The translations under genes were made by a program, and so were the position numbers. A stretch of DNA of 64,000 bases, from the NCBI GenBank assembly GCA_012934845.2, contig WNNJ02001279.1:80255-144254 (forward strand), given 5' to 3'. Within the stretch, counting starts at the first letter, position 1. Each line of letters begins with the position of its first letter. This DNA is from Pomphorhynchus laevis. Its lineage: Eukaryota; Acanthocephala; Palaeacanthocephala; Echinorhynchida; Pomphorhynchidae. Under the pieces are notes generated by a model. That model did not search any database and was not told the DNA's origin. It saw only the letters and a list, made by a program, of their open reading frames with translations. Shown piece by piece: positions 1 through 12,229 of this stretch.

Positions 1-153
1 AGAAGTGATACAGTTAGAGCATGTGTGATAGGAGTGGATTGCTAAATCGGTTGATCGGAGATGTTACTGGAGATGATTTTAATGGAAAGATGTAAATTAT
101 TGAGAAGTGATACGGTGGAGATATCACTTCTCTTATTTGAGAAGTGATACGGT
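1..153. repeat. Short direct and inverted repeats (GAGAAGTGATACGGT)
   Basis: The 15-base word GAGAAGTGATACGGT occurs at about 102-116 and 139-153, with a close relative at position 1. An 11-bp perfect inverted repeat, TATCACTTCTC at 122-132 and GAGAAGTGATA at 139-149, can form a hairpin with a 6-base loop directly 5' of a LINE fragment. I cannot assign it; it may be the edge of a small fold-back element. Confidence 0.6.
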
Positions 154-154
154 A

Positions 155-740
155 GATCTCCCTCTACCTCTCCTCCGCCTTCGACATCGTCGAGCACTCC
201 ATTTTTCTTTCTCGCCTTCGTTATGATTACGGCTTTTCTTTCCCCTCCGTAGTATGGTTTGCCTCATATCTATCCGACCGTTCTTTTCGAGTCTGTTCAA
301 ATTCATCATTCTCTCCTTCCATCGCTATTTTCTGCGGTGTCCCACAAGGTTTAGTCCTAGGCCCTCTGCTTTTCTCTCTACTACTTGACGATCTCTCTCC
401 GTTTATCAAACCTTACTTCTTTAACATCATGCAATACGCTGATGACATCCTAATCTATGCTCATGCACCCGCCCATTGCATACGCGATATCGCCATTTCT
501 GCCTCCAACTGTATTTCTTTTATCCGCAAACGTCTCTCCCATCTTAATCTCGTTCTAAACCCAGACAAGTCTAAAACAATGTGGATCCTCCCCGACAACC
601 TAATATATCTCCTCCCCTTGTATCTTTTGTTAGGATTCAATTTCGATGATCACCTTTCCCTTAAACCTTTCGTCTGTGACAAGGTTAGCTCGTCTAACTA
701 AATTCATCCGTAACATCCGCTGTATCCGCCTCCTTATCTA
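155..740 (+). mobile_element. LINE-A fragment, reverse transcriptase core (CR1/L2 group)
   Basis: The plus strand encodes the palm of a non-LTR reverse transcriptase. In order one sees a motif like LYLSSAFDIVEHS (motif A with its aspartate), a GVPQGLVLGPLLFS block, and MQYADDILIYAHAP, the YADD catalytic motif with both aspartates kept. A thumb-like segment LNPDKSKTMW and HLSLKPFVCDKV follow. This order is typical of CR1/L2-group LINEs. The fragment lacks the endonuclease at the 5' side and the C-terminus at the 3' side, and its frame changes near position 425, so it is dead. Other copies of the same family lie at 1105-2935, 7013-7310, 9540-11303 and 12935-14270. It is clearly GC-richer than the flanking DNA. 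Confidence 0.85.
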
Positions 741-1104
741 CTATTTATACTAATTCAAGTTTAAATATTATTAAGATAATTAAGATAATTTAATCTAAAA
801 TTTAGATGATAGTGTTTACTTCTACTTCGCAGTTTCTAGCTTAAGTAATAACATTCTACTTTTCTAGATGCTTAATCGATTATTAAATACTTTGACATCA
901 CCAATGTATCGAAGGTTTGCATTTCGTTGTGTCACATTTTTTATCTTATAACGACCAAATATTATTTTTTGAATATATTCCAGAATAAATGAAGTATTCA
1001 AGAATTTGAATACTTCATATAAAATTCGAGAAATATTCAAGAATATTTGAATATTTTCAAGAATATATTTTAAAAATTTTAATTATATTTTAAAATATAA
1101 AATG
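741..1104. other. AT-rich spacer between LINE fragments
   Basis: This is AT-rich sequence with loosely repeated TTCAAGAATATTTGAA-like words around 990-1060. I see no coding signal or recognisable element. Confidence 0.5.
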
Positions 1105-2935
1105 TTTTAAAATATATCTAAAAGGAGCTGCATTTGGTACGTAGTAGGTATGAGATGAGACAGACAAAGAGCAAGATATGAATCACGGAAAGACGGAGTG
1201 ATTGAGCGGAAAGCACGTCTGAGAGAGCGGTGATAGACTCGAAAATCATGACGGAGTCGACGCTTTGAGAGTAGGCATTGGATGTCAAACCATGGTGCAC
1301 GGTGCAAGCGACGGTGTTTCTCTACATGTGACGTAGAATTGTAGCTTTGTCAGGAGGGGTGTGGTTGTGAGTGAGATCAAAGGTGACGAGAAAGTGATCG
1401 GATAGACCAGGATCGAATATGGACTGTGGGGTGTAGGCAGAAAAATGATCGTGGACTGCGATGATGTCAAGTGCCCCACCAAGGATATGTGTAGGGCCAG
1501 TGGAGATGGGTTTATAGTTATAGTTGTATATAATGTTGATGAACTGGATGGACTCGGTCGAGGAGGGGCGGTCGAGGCGGACGTTGAAGTCGCCAAGAAC
1601 GATTAAAGGGATTGAGGACAAAGAATAGTGATACAGAAGGTCAGCGAGTTCGGCGAAAAAATAAAGATGTAGGAGCTAATGAACCAGGACGGTTTACAAT
1701 GGCGAGATCTAGAGTGATCGGGTTAGAAGAACGACAAGTGAGCCAGTTCAAAAGAGCAAGGACTGAAAGGGGAAGTGATTTTGCGAATAGACGCTGAGTG
1801 ACGGGCGAATGCGACAATGGCGCCATGATTTGATAATTTAGAAGGGGATTTGCTGATGGGGCGAGCTGATTCGGCTAGTGAGCAACCGGCAGAGAGCAAA
1901 CGGCGGATGGAGAGGTCGTCAGAATCGGAGTGTCAGGATTCGGTGAGGTAGAAGTGATCGATGGATTGCTTGGTGAATAGGTTGAGGATGAGATCGGAAT
2001 TTATTGATAATAGATCTAGTGTTGAAGAGGCCGAGGCGGAAACCGTGTGTGGTGGTGATAAGGGCTAGTTGAGAAGACATATAAAGGAGATGGAGCGCCA
2101 TCGAATTTTTGGGCGGGTGTGGACAACTTGAAAATGTCCGTAGATGTTTCCGATGAAGGGAGATGTTTCGCCGTTTTCCTCGCGACGGCGTTTTTCGATG
2201 CAGGCAGATGATAGTTGAGCGATTTCGGAGGGGTGCGATCGTGGAAAATGCGAATGGCTGAAGAGGACATAAGTTTGAATCGTTGGGAGAGGACAGATGA
2301 TGCGTGAGAGCATTGCTTGAATACAATTTTTAGGAGAGGGGCTTGAAAGGATTAGATTGAGAAGATTTGTTTAGGCGGATAATTGCGACAGGAGATATGT
2401 TGTTGAAAAAGGATGGTTTATCCGCAGAAACAAGAGACGAGAGTATTGATCTGAATGCGGAAACATCCTGATCGAGATGTGCTTGTGGAGATAAAGAACT
2501 GGAAGGAGTTATATTAGTGACGATGACGCAACGATCGCGAGAAGGAAAGCGTTTCCGTAAAGGAGGACAAGTAACGTGAGTTTTTGTGAGATCACGATAG
2601 GAGAGCTAAGAGTTGAGGATATCAAGGGAGTAGGTTTGACAGCGGAAGACAAAGAGGATTTGGATAATATAGAGGGTGGTGAGCGATGTGAGGAAAGGTT
2701 ATGAGTGGAAGGATTGTGGAGGTTGGTGGAGGTGATTTTGATTGAGGGATGTAGGTTATTGAGAAACGAGACAGAAGGGAAGAGACGAGGGTGTCGGGAA
2801 ATGAAGACATGGGATTAGAAGTGCATGTGGTGACAGGATCAGCGGGTTGACAAAAGACATCAGAAAGACTGGGGTGGTTTGAGTGGACACGTTGGAGGTT
2901 GATATGTTCTTATGGGAGAGGTCGCGTATGAGTTT
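1105..2935 (-). mobile_element. LINE-A fragment, 5' half with AP endonuclease
   Basis: Reading the minus strand from about 2935 to 1105 gives an N-terminal region of uncertain function, then an apurinic-type endonuclease. GLFNTRSIINKF near 2030 is the usual endonuclease start. PLIVLGDFNVRLD near 1570 is the GDFN catalytic motif. GGALDIIAV and GLSDHFLVTFDL near 1400 form the C-terminal SDH block. The endonuclease-to-RT linker HRAPWFDIQCLLSKRRLRH follows. The copy stops before the reverse transcriptase and is broken by several frame changes. It overlaps in linker sequence with the copy at 12935-14270, which shows they are one family. Confidence 0.8.
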
Positions 2936-3819
2936 GTTAGCACAATAGCCACATAGGAAGTCTTCATTAGACTTACTGTTGTCGCATACGATTGTAGTCC
3001 AGACGCTGCAGTCGTGTGTCGAGCACTGTACTTTTAGTTAATCACACTTGGTGTCGGTCGTAGCTGTCTTCTTACGTTCTCCGTCAACGTGATATAGTGA
3101 TATATCAAGTCCGCCTATATAGTGATATATTATAGTAAAATATTATAGTGATACATTTTAGTGATATAGATAGTGTTACAAATTATAGTGATAACATCAT
3201 ATTTCGATCGTCAACAACATGCCGCAACATGGAAGCACGACTAAACAGTGTTAGCTACGGAATATATGAGATACGATTCGAGCGAACGTTTTTTGACATA
3301 ACAATTTTTAACCACCTTGATGTTTCGTACTGTGCGTCAATGCTATGTGCATTTAATTATAATGAAGAGATGAAGAGAGCTAAATATGACTAATGCATGT
3401 CGTGTATTGTGCAGAAAACATTTATTCCTCTTGCATTTTGAACTTTAGGCGGCATTGCTATGGGTGCACGACATGTACTTCAACAAATCGCTAGACTGCA
3501 ATCGATGAACTCGAAATAAAAAACACACAGATTGTGTTTGTCGCTTAAAACGAGTATTTGGGTTTGTCCTGTGTCGAGCAGGGTCAATGTACATTCAGGG
3601 ACATCGGTTGGCCTGTGAGCGTCCATACAATAGTAACGTGTTTGCTGGTTTTTTATCCCTCAGTCAAGCTAACGCCCTGAGCGCAATCTGGATATTTCCA
3701 ATCGTAGATCTAAATCCACTCATTTGTTTTATCTGAACTCTATTTGCTTATATATAAAAATTATTAAAAAATAGTTACATGTTTTTACATGAAAATCCAT
3801 ATTTTTTTCTAATATCCGC
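2936..3819. other. Unassigned non-coding stretch with a diverged dispersed repeat
   Basis: No supported gene. Around 3270-3390 the sequence (GAGCGAACGTTTTTTGACA, then TTTCGTACTGTGCGTC, then GCATTTAATTATAATG) resembles 42245-42320 (GAGCGGACGTTATTTAACG, TTTCGTACTGTATTTCGAC, GTATTTAATTATCAC) in the same order. This suggests two copies of an old dispersed repeat. A short open frame at 3148-3393 has no recognisable product. Confidence 0.4.
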
Positions 3820-4990
3820 ATGATGAGTTCGATGTTCAAAGTTCTTGAAATATTAGTCGCTCGTAGAATCTGAAGTCACTTAAACACTTATGGAGTCATG
3901 GTGTTTTCTCAGCACGGATTCCGTCACGGTAGATCCTGTCTGTCTAATTTACTAACTGCTCGCGAAATGTGGACTGAGGCAGGCAATTCAATTGATGATT
4001 TTTTATTGACTTTTCGAGAGCCTTCAATCGAGTTCCGCATGAAAGTGTGTTGTCATATTATGGAGTTTCTTCGTTGCTGTGTAGGCGGATCGGCAATTTT
4101 CACCAAAATAGATTTTTTAGAGTTAGCGTTGGAAGCCATTTATCATCCCCCAAACGTTTAAATTGTGGAGTTCCGCAGGGTACTGTACTCGGTCCTCTTT
4201 TATTTATTGTTTACCTTAATGACTTGCTGTTTAGAATCCAGAACCCTTGCTAGGCTTTTGCGAATGACCTCAAACTTTGGTCTACTAATATCAATGATAC
4301 GTATGGTAGGTCCCTACAGGGAACCTTGATCGAATACACAAATGGATTTGAGCTACAGGAATGATACTGAACTTTGTTAAATGTGTTCATATAAAGTTAG
4401 GAAAAAGTAAACATGATCGTGAATTTCGATTAGTGGTTCATACAATCGAAGTTGTACCTGTTTGTAGGGATTTGGGTGTAATTTTGCACAGGACATTGAG
4501 AACTCGCTCAAATACTAACTTTATTCATGGTAAGGCAATGAAAGCTATTTATTGCATCAAAAATACGTTTACAAGGATACGCATATTAAGTTTTAAGCAA
4601 CTATATTGCGCGTTGGTTCGCTCACACATTGAATATTGTTTCCAGGCATCATCTCCATCTGCTAAGGCAGAAATCATGAAGCTTGAGTCAGTGCTTCGAA
4701 GAGGCTCGAGATTGTCCTTTCAATCTGCGTATTCACACGTAGACCGCTTGCTTCCTTACAGTTGCTTTCATTGCGTCAAATGTTGATTTACCTATTCCTC
4801 ATTGTATCGTGGCAGATGGTTAATTCCGCCGAGGAACTTCATTCTCACTATGTGAAGATAAGTTCGTCTGCTCGCAGATATCATCCTCTACCACTATATA
4901 AATTACCACATGGCAAAATTCGAGCGTGGTGCGTATTCCACACCGGCCCTTAAATGTATGGAATTTGCTGCCTTAAGAAATTGCACGTGC
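3820..4990 (+). mobile_element. LINE-B (CR1-like) copy, 5'-truncated
   Basis: The plus strand encodes a CR1-like reverse transcriptase in pieces. It begins with the VARRI/SHL block, followed by FSQHGFRHGRSCLSNLLTA (motif 1/2, near 3905), GVPQGTVLGPLLFIVYLNDL (near 4170), and the downstream RLVVHTIEVVPVCRDLGVI and LVRSHIEYCFQASSPSAK segments (4400-4680). The Y/FADD motif region at about 4255 is altered. The frame shifts several times. The 5' end, with the endonuclease, is missing, as is usual for incomplete reverse transcription of LINEs. Sister copies are at 5165-7000 (plus) and 7310-12150 (minus). Confidence 0.85.
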
Positions 4991-5164
4991 ATCTAGCTAC
5001 TGCAGTTTCAAGCAAAATATTCAATATTGGCTATTAAATACTGGTGTGGACGCTTCAAGTTATTTTAGTCATTGATTTTTTCTTTTCTTTGAATTGATTT
5101 TTTCCTTTTATGTGAATAGTTAAAATAGTCATTTACTGCTAATAACTTGTGTGAAATAATAATG

Positions 5165-7005
5165 TTATTAGCCGCAATTGGTTTTTCGACTGATCACAAA
5201 AATATATTTAATTATTGAAATAATCCCAAGCACTCATCTTCGAGATCAAGATCCATTGATTGATTCAAATAAGTTTGCCCCAAAAATAGTAATCAAGAAT
5301 CGTTACAACCGCAAGCCAGTTTGGTTTGACCATGGTCTCAAGAAAGCATTGTACAAACGAAACCGACATCAGAAATCAGACAAGGTCGTAATGTTTTTAA
5401 ACGATTCTGCACTAATAACTGTGTACATTATGAGTACGACCTCGTAAATTCGATTGGTCAAAATTCCAAACGTTTTAGGTAATACATGCCCCAAAATGGG
5501 AATGTTCCCTGTGGTATTCCTCACTTGGTTGTTGATGATTGTCTATTGTCTTCTCATGTCGACATTGCCGAGGAATTTGCAAATGAATTTACTCTAAGCA
5601 GTGCTTCGTCGGTATCCAACATTGATTATGAACCACTCAGCTCTCATGTCTCCAGTGATTTGATTTCAATTACTGAAGATGAAGTATTTCCCAAATTGAT
5701 TCGGCTGTCGCGGTGTTCATCTGCTGGTCCTGACGACAATCACCCCTTTCTTTTACGTATCTTGAGTGCCCACCTCTCTTGACCCTTGGCAATACTGTTT
5801 CAGCTCTCTTTAAACTCTGGCAAATTACCGCTCGACTGGAAACGTGCTATGGTAGTACCTGTTTATAAGAAAGGTGTGCGGAACTCAGCTAGTAACTACA
5901 TGGCTATAAGTTTAACTAGCCGTATAAGTAAAACTATGGAGCGTATAGTTCACGAAAGGATAATGAGTCACTTGGTTGAGTCCGGACAGATTTGCTCTCA
6001 ACAGCATTGTTTCAGAAAAGGCAGATCATGTCTGACGAATCTCTTGTGTTCTCGTGAGGCGTGGGTCGCAGAATTATCTCGAAGTAGCTCTATTGATGCC
6101 TTGTTTCTTGATTTTAGTAGAGCATTAGATCGCGTGCCTTATTCTCAGTTGATACAATCATTATTAGATCATGGCATTCCCAAGATGCTTGTAGCATGGG
6201 TTGCTGATTTTCTGTCATATAGGAGTTATATAGTACGGATTGGTGATTACTTTTCTTCTCCGCGTAGTGTGACTTCAGGGGTTCATCAGGGGACTGCTTG
6301 ACCCACTACTTTTTAACATTTTCATCAACTCTCTGCTGAGTAAACTGCAATGCCAATATCTTGCTCTTGCAGATGACTTAAAAGTGTGGAGCACAATTAA
6401 TTCTCCAAAGGATGTAGAGTTTCTGCAAAGTGATATTGATAGGATAGAAATTTGGAGTAGGCATACAGGAAGTATACTGAACGTTTCTAAGTGTGTTCAC
6501 CGTCGTTTCGGGTATAGTTCTGTACCTGCTTGATATACTATAGGATCTCAAGTAATTAATTGTGTATCTCATGTACGAGACCTTGGTATCATAACTCATT
6601 CTTTCTTTAAGTCTAGAATGGACACTGAACGTAGATGCGCGTCTGCCAGAAGAATGTTGTACTTAATAAAGAACTGCTTCGAGTTTGTGTCACAAACATG
6701 TTTTAGAATTCTATTTAATGCACTTGTAAGACCACATTGAGTTCGTGATACAAGCCAGTTTTCCAACGTCCAAAAAAGAGTTGAATGATTTTCGGATGGA
6801 TATCCTACCCATTCGGTGGTTATCAACGATAGACAATGCCACAGAGGTCATCCCCTGTTGTTGAGGATATCGTCCCATGGTCGCACTTCACGGTTGGATC
6901 GGTTGTCTCATCATTGTGCAAATGCTTAAAATCGACTACCGTCTGAAATCGTGATGGCCACAGACGTTAAGACATTCAAGACTGATCTTATAAATTGGAT
7001 GATTA
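5165..7005 (+). mobile_element. LINE-B (CR1-like) copy, linker plus reverse transcriptase
   Basis: The element starts within the endonuclease-RT linker (KPVWFDHGLKKALYKRNRHQ near 5320). It then carries most of the RT: SRCSSAGPDDNHPFLL near 5735, LPLDWKRAMVVPVYKKG near 5830, CFRKGRSCLTNLL near 6010, LFLDFSRALDRVPYSQL near 6100 (motif A) and SVTSGVHQGTA near 6275. The catalytic block is LALADDLKVW near 6365, and the thumb region VRDLGIITHSFF near 6575. Stops and frame changes separate these blocks. The order and spacing match CR1 clade proteins. The 3' side runs into a LINE-A tail at about 7010. Confidence 0.88.
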
Positions 7006-7009
7006 ACGG

Positions 7010-7310
7010 CGTCAAACTTCCTTTCTTAGACGATACTCGCCCACACCTCGCTATCGCTTCGTTCCTGTCATACCCTCTTACTCCACGTTCCTAATTACTC
7101 CAACAACTACGGTCTCCGATCCTTCCTCGTCGCCGCCCCACTCGCCTGGAATCAACTCCCTCTCGACGTCCGCCGCGCTCCCTCCTTTATCACATTCAAA
7201 CACCTCCTCCGTTCACACCTTCTCGACACCTGATTCACAGTCTTGTTTTGTTGTGGTCATGTAAGCGTGCGCTGGCACGCATTTGCCACGTTAAAATAAA
7301 TCCTATTTTT
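7010..7310 (+). mobile_element. LINE-A 3' end with terminal hairpin
   Basis: This is a severely 5'-truncated LINE-A copy. It retains the C-terminal motif APLAWNQLPLDVRRAPSFI, typical of the end of L2/CR1-group ORF2, and the 3' UTR. The UTR holds a perfect stem GCGTGC-GCTG-GCACGC at 7265-7280, followed by ATTTGCCACGTTAAAATAAATC. The same tail ends the copy at 12935-14270, and its last part ends the copy at 9540-11303. The hairpin is a plausible recognition site for the element's own reverse transcriptase; this is inferred from LINEs such as UnaL2, where a 3' stem-loop is recognised. Confidence 0.8.
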
Positions 7311-9535
7311 TAACGGCGGGAATAATGAAGATTACTCCTTTTATTGATATTTTATATTGCTTTTGGTGTATGTAATGATGTTTTCTTGTGATCGAGCGAA
7401 ACGGCTTTATAGCCAATGCTTGCTTGCAATAATAATGTATTGAATAAGCGGAAGTTAGGGGAATAAGCAATTTCTTTAGACAGCGCATTCCAAATATTTA
7501 GGCAGTGATGGGAAAGTCTAGCAGCACCGGTCATTTTATTATGCGCTGATTTATATAAAGTTAGACTGACATCTATATGACATTTCACGTATACGCAATG
7601 CGATGGGTAGCCATATGCAGAATGAACTGACTGCCACATCGATATGAGATTCAGATAAATCAATCGTTTTGCTATGGAGAATAATTTTATGCAAGCTAAT
7701 CGGTCATCAAATGAACATGCATAATTAAAACATAATCTAGATCCTCTGAGTAGTATCGACTCAAGTTTGATAGCTTCTGCCTTAATAGATGGAAATGTTG
7801 CCTTGACACAATACTCAATATGTGGACGAACTAACGAGCAATAAAGTAGTTTAAAACTACACGTATTAAGCCTTGCAAAAGTGTATTTAATACAATATAA
7901 CGCTCTAAGTGCTTTAGTATAAATATTGTCAGTATTTGAACGAGTTTTTAATAACCTCTACAAAATGATTTCCAAATCTTTATATTCTGTAACAATATGA
8001 AGTCTCACAGCTCCCAAGTAAAACTGCCGATCACAACTACCATTTCTTAGAATCATATGCACACATTTTTCAGTATTAATTTTCATATCTGTAGTGTCGC
8101 TCCATTTTTTTTGTATTTGATCAAGCTCATCCTGTAAGAAGCGACCATCCACATCATTGATAGTGTAAGACCATAGTTTCATGTCATCAGCAAAGACCGG
8201 ACAATTGCTCTGATTCCGTAAAAATGTCATTTATAAAAATAATAAAGAGTAGTGGGCCAAGCGCAGTATATTGCGGATTACCACAATGAACATGTTTTGC
8301 TGATGAAATATAGTCACTAACTCAAACTCACAAAAATCTATTGTAAAGAAAATCGCTAATCCAATTACACAAGGTTAAGTAAACTCAATAATGATACAGC
8401 AAGCTAAGTAAACCGTATGTGGAACTCGGTCAAATATCTTGGAGAAGTCAAGAAAAATTACGTTTATTGATCCACCGATACTAAGTGTTTGTAGTCCACA
8501 TTTTACGCGCGTTTAGTAAATTTGATAGACAGGATCGACCGTAGCGAACCGTATTAGGAAGGCGCTATCAAACCACGTTAGTTCAAATGGATTCAAATTC
8601 TACGAGCGACCAAACGTTCGAAAACTTTGTCCATAGAACTGGTTAGGCTAATAGATCTATAATCTCTACAGAAGGTTGGAATGAGCTTTTTTGGACTTGG
8701 AACAATGATCGCAGATTTCCAAAAGTCAGGGACACTACAAGTAGTAATACTATTGTGAAAATCTCGACAAGAAAATAAACTAAGTAATTAGATAACGTTT
8801 TGAGAAGAAACGGCAAGATATCCTAGTGTCCTGTTGCACTACATGAACTTTGCTTTGCGAGGATTAATTAAACTTCATCAACATATACAGGAAAGAAATT
8901 ACCATTGTGTGGTATCGGGAAGTCATACCAACTTGAACATGAAGGAGAATTCGATGAAAATGAAAATGAGGCAAAACTCTCGGCAATATCAACTTCCTTA
9001 TAAGTACGCCTTAAGCTGTGCACGTATTTAATTTCATTATTAAGAGTTTTGTTACGACGCACATAGGACCAAAATACTTGAGGTTTTCAAATTATTTCAT
9101 CGACGATTTTAGATTCAAATCTGTTTTTTAAACTTTTAATATGGTACAGTGATTTCTTACATGCTTATGTAAGCGGTGACTAGGATGAGATCGAGATAAC
9201 TTCACAAGCAATTACGAACAATCAACAGCTGTCTGAGACCTCGATCTATCTTTGTAGGAAGTCTATTAATTGGTAAAATCACACAAATCGGAGCAATTTT
9301 ATCAGATAATTTTAAAGGGTGATCAAAAATAGTTTCCAAACGTAAACTACCAGATTCTGAAAATGAGAGAGGAGAATATTGGTAAAGCGTTAAAAGTTGA
9401 TTTATCCGAACTCTTATCCAGTTGCACTTTAGAACTATTAATTGTTTAGGATAATATTTGAAATTTGGTACCACAAGTAGTGAGAGAACACACTGATCAC
9501 TAATTCATAATGAAGGCAGTAGTGATCTACTCTCT
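7311..9535 (-). mobile_element. LINE-B (CR1-like) copy, 3' part (RT), minus strand
   Basis: Read from 9535 down to 7311 this gives the linker (DHPLKLSDKIAPICVI near 9310), the RT start (VPDFWKSAIIVPSPKK near 8720 and FERLVARRI near 8610), and motif A as FLTSPRYLTEFHTVYLA near 8430. PVFADDMKLWSYTIND near 8180 is the catalytic FADD motif. The C-terminal HNKMTGAARLSHHCLNIWNA is near 7500. The frame is interrupted several times. It continues the copy whose endonuclease is at 11311-12150; the two parts are split by a LINE-A insertion at 9540-11303. Confidence 0.88.
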
Positions 9536-9539
9536 TTAT

Positions 9540-11303
9540 TAGGAAGTCTCTTCATGAGACTCCCGCCGGTCTCATCTCATACCTACTACGTACCAAATGC
9601 AACTCCTTCTGGCAGCATAAAATCATCACTTCATTCAACTATAAGACTCTCTGGCATACTTTTAACTTAATCCTCGCTCGCTCTTCTTCGCCTTGCAACA
9701 TAAATCCCCATGATTATTTTTCAATTCTCAATACCAAAGTATCCACGTTGCTCTCTTAAACCCCGATCTCCATCCTATCCCACTCTGCCCTGCCTAGCCT
9801 CATCCTCCCGGAACTCTTTCATATTCTCCCTGTATCACCTGTCATCATGTCCTTGCCCAGCAAAACCTCACCTGCCGATCCCTTGCCTACCCACATACTT
9901 AAATCCATATGCTCATCGATATCCCCTTTTCTCACAACCTTGTTTAATTCTTCCATCCGCACTCGTATCTTCCCTTAACACTGGAAATCCGCAATCGTTC
10001 GTACCCTCCTTAAGAAACAATCTATAGACCCCTCCATTCCTTCTAGCTATCGCCCCATTTCACTACTCCATACTCTTTCTAAGCTCTTAGAACGTCTCAT
10101 CTTAGTACAGATCAACGCTTATCTCTTCTCAGCCAATATTTACCCTCCTTTCCAACCGCTTTTCGCTCTAATCACTCTGCAGAAATCGCTTTAATGAAAG
10201 TTTACAGCGACTTACTCATTTCTCGAGACAAGGCTCTATGTAGTGTTCTCATCTCCCTCGACCTCTCCTCCACCTTCGGCATTGTCGACCACTCCATCCT
10301 CTTTTCTCGCCTTCGTTATGATTACGGCTTTTCTTCCTCCTCCGTAGCATGGTTTGCCTCATATCTATCCGACCGTTCCTTCCGCGTCTCTACTAACCTA
10401 TCCTCCCCTCCCATTCCTATTTTTGCGGATTTCCATAAGGTTCAGTCTTAGGTCCCCTGCTTTACTCTCTTCTGCTTGGTGATCTCTCGCCGTTTATCAA
10501 ACCTTACTCATTTAACGCCATGCAATACGCCTATAACATCCTCATCTATGCTAATGCACCCGCACATCGCATACACAATATCGGCATTTCTGCCTCCAAC
10601 TGTCTTTCTTCTATCTACAAACGTCTCTCAAATCTCCATCTCGTTCTAAACCCCGACAAGTCCAAAATAACGTGAACCTCCCCCGTAAACCAAACATTTC
10701 TCCTCCCATTGTATCTTTTGCCTCATCGATCATTCCCATATTTCACAATCTCACTTTCTTAGGCTTCCATTTCGATGATCACCTTTCCCTTAAAGCCTTC
10801 GTATGTGACAAGGTCCGCTCGTCAAACTTAATTCCCAGTGACATCCGCAGTATCCGCCCCCCCCCTATCGACTTCCGTTCTTGTATGTCTCTTCTTTCAT
10901 CGCTTCTCTTCCCTAAAATCGATTACTGCCTCAGCCTTTTCGCAAATTCTCCAAAATCCATCATCCTACTCTTACAACGAATAATCAACTCCGCGGTTCG
11001 AATGCTTTTTCGTCTCCGTCGCTTCGACCACACATTCACATATCTTACCCAACTCTCTTGGCCCACCATCCAAATCATCAAACTTCGCCTTCTCGTAACT
11101 TTTCGTCTCATCGCTGTCGGCTCCCATCGTTTATCGACCTTCCTTTCTTAGACGACACTCGCCCCACTTCGCTATCAATGCGTTTCCGTCATACACCCTT
11201 ACCCCCACGTTTCCAATTACTGCAACAACTACGGTCTCCGATCCTTCATAGTCGCCGCCCCACTCGCTTGTTATCACATTTGCCACGTTAAAATAAATCT
11301 TTT
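9540..11303 (+). mobile_element. LINE-A copy inserted inside LINE-B
   Basis: A plus-strand LINE-A copy starts in the linker (YLLRTKCNSFWQHKIITS-like region near 9580). It carries RT blocks including SLDLSSTFGIVDHSILFSR near 10260, and ends with the family tail GCCACGTTAAAATAAATC at about 11286-11303. The catalytic motif reads MQYAYNILIYANAP near 10520, so the YADD aspartates are lost. Relative to the copy at 7010 it lacks much of the 3' UTR and the GCGTGC hairpin through an internal deletion near 11275. Its two flanks rejoin into one continuous CR1-like protein, which shows that it inserted into LINE-B and is younger. Confidence 0.85.
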
Positions 11304-11310
11304 TTTAAGG

Positions 11311-12150
11311 GAGATAATTGACTCTAACGACGTAGTTCACGCACTTTGAAAATACCAAATCAAGTCCCGAACCATGTATAGATGAAAAACAAGTTAACTG
11401 TTCAACGTGCTGGATCAGCAGAAGCTCATCAACAAGAAACACAGAAATCTTTTTTTCTACGAGACTATCTTCATTAAAGCACAGATTTTGAACAATTAGA
11501 ACGCGGTAAGTTAAAATTGCCTAATAGAATAAAGTGTAAAGAAATACATGTCAATTGTAAATTTGGAACTAAGAGATCACAATCAGTGACCATGGAAGGG
11601 GAGCGATACACTATACAAAATTGTGTACCAAATATGTATGGCTTTCCATAGGCTAGGCTTTCCATATATAAAAGCCCAGACTCTCAAAAGATCCATTACG
11701 GTCGCAAATGTTAGAAATGTCAGAAATAATAAAATTATTTCGAATATAAGCGGCAACATCACCACGATTTTACGATCTTCTACGGCTTAGAAGTAAACGA
11801 AAATCTGGGATATTAACAGCGACATCGATAATAATGCTTCATCGACAATGATGAATCCATGACTCAGTAATACAGAAAACATCGTAGGCCTATGAAAAAC
11901 TGATATTTTAATTCTACAATTTGAGAAATTAGACCTCGAAGATTTAAATAACCCACTGACAAATTGCGCGTAATTTCATTGGAAATGTTTTTTGAGCTTT
12001 GCGAGTATATGTTATCAAATGAGATTTTGCACCCTAAAGTATTATCTACACCAACTCCACAACTAGATAGACTCCGTAAATTAATATCTTTATCACCTAT
12101 ACGCTCATGACACTCTGCACCAGAGCGAATCAAATCAGCTAAATGAGTCT
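11311..12150 (-). mobile_element. LINE-B (CR1-like) copy, 5' part (AP endonuclease)
   Basis: Read from 12150 to 11311 the minus strand gives LSVGYLNLRGLISQIVELK (endonuclease start, near 11960). DVFCITESWIHHCR (the conserved TESW motif) follows near 11870, then CIVYRSPSMVTDCDLL near 11600, HFILLGNFNLPRSNC near 11500 (GDFN changed to GNFN), and SSIHGSGLDLVFSKCVN near 11370. These are the successive blocks of the CR1 endonuclease. The next block of the protein (SDQCVLSLLV, the SDH motif) is found at about 9500, on the other side of the LINE-A insertion. Confidence 0.85.
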
Positions 12151-12229
12151 ACGTATTTAATATAATTATAAAATAAACAAAACATAATAATAATGCGAAA
12201 TCAAAATTTAATAATTAAATGATAAAATT

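Noticed and set aside
1285-1596. 103-codon minus-strand open frame rich in Ser/Thr/Pro
   Set aside because: It overlaps the LINE-A endonuclease in a different frame and is low complexity.
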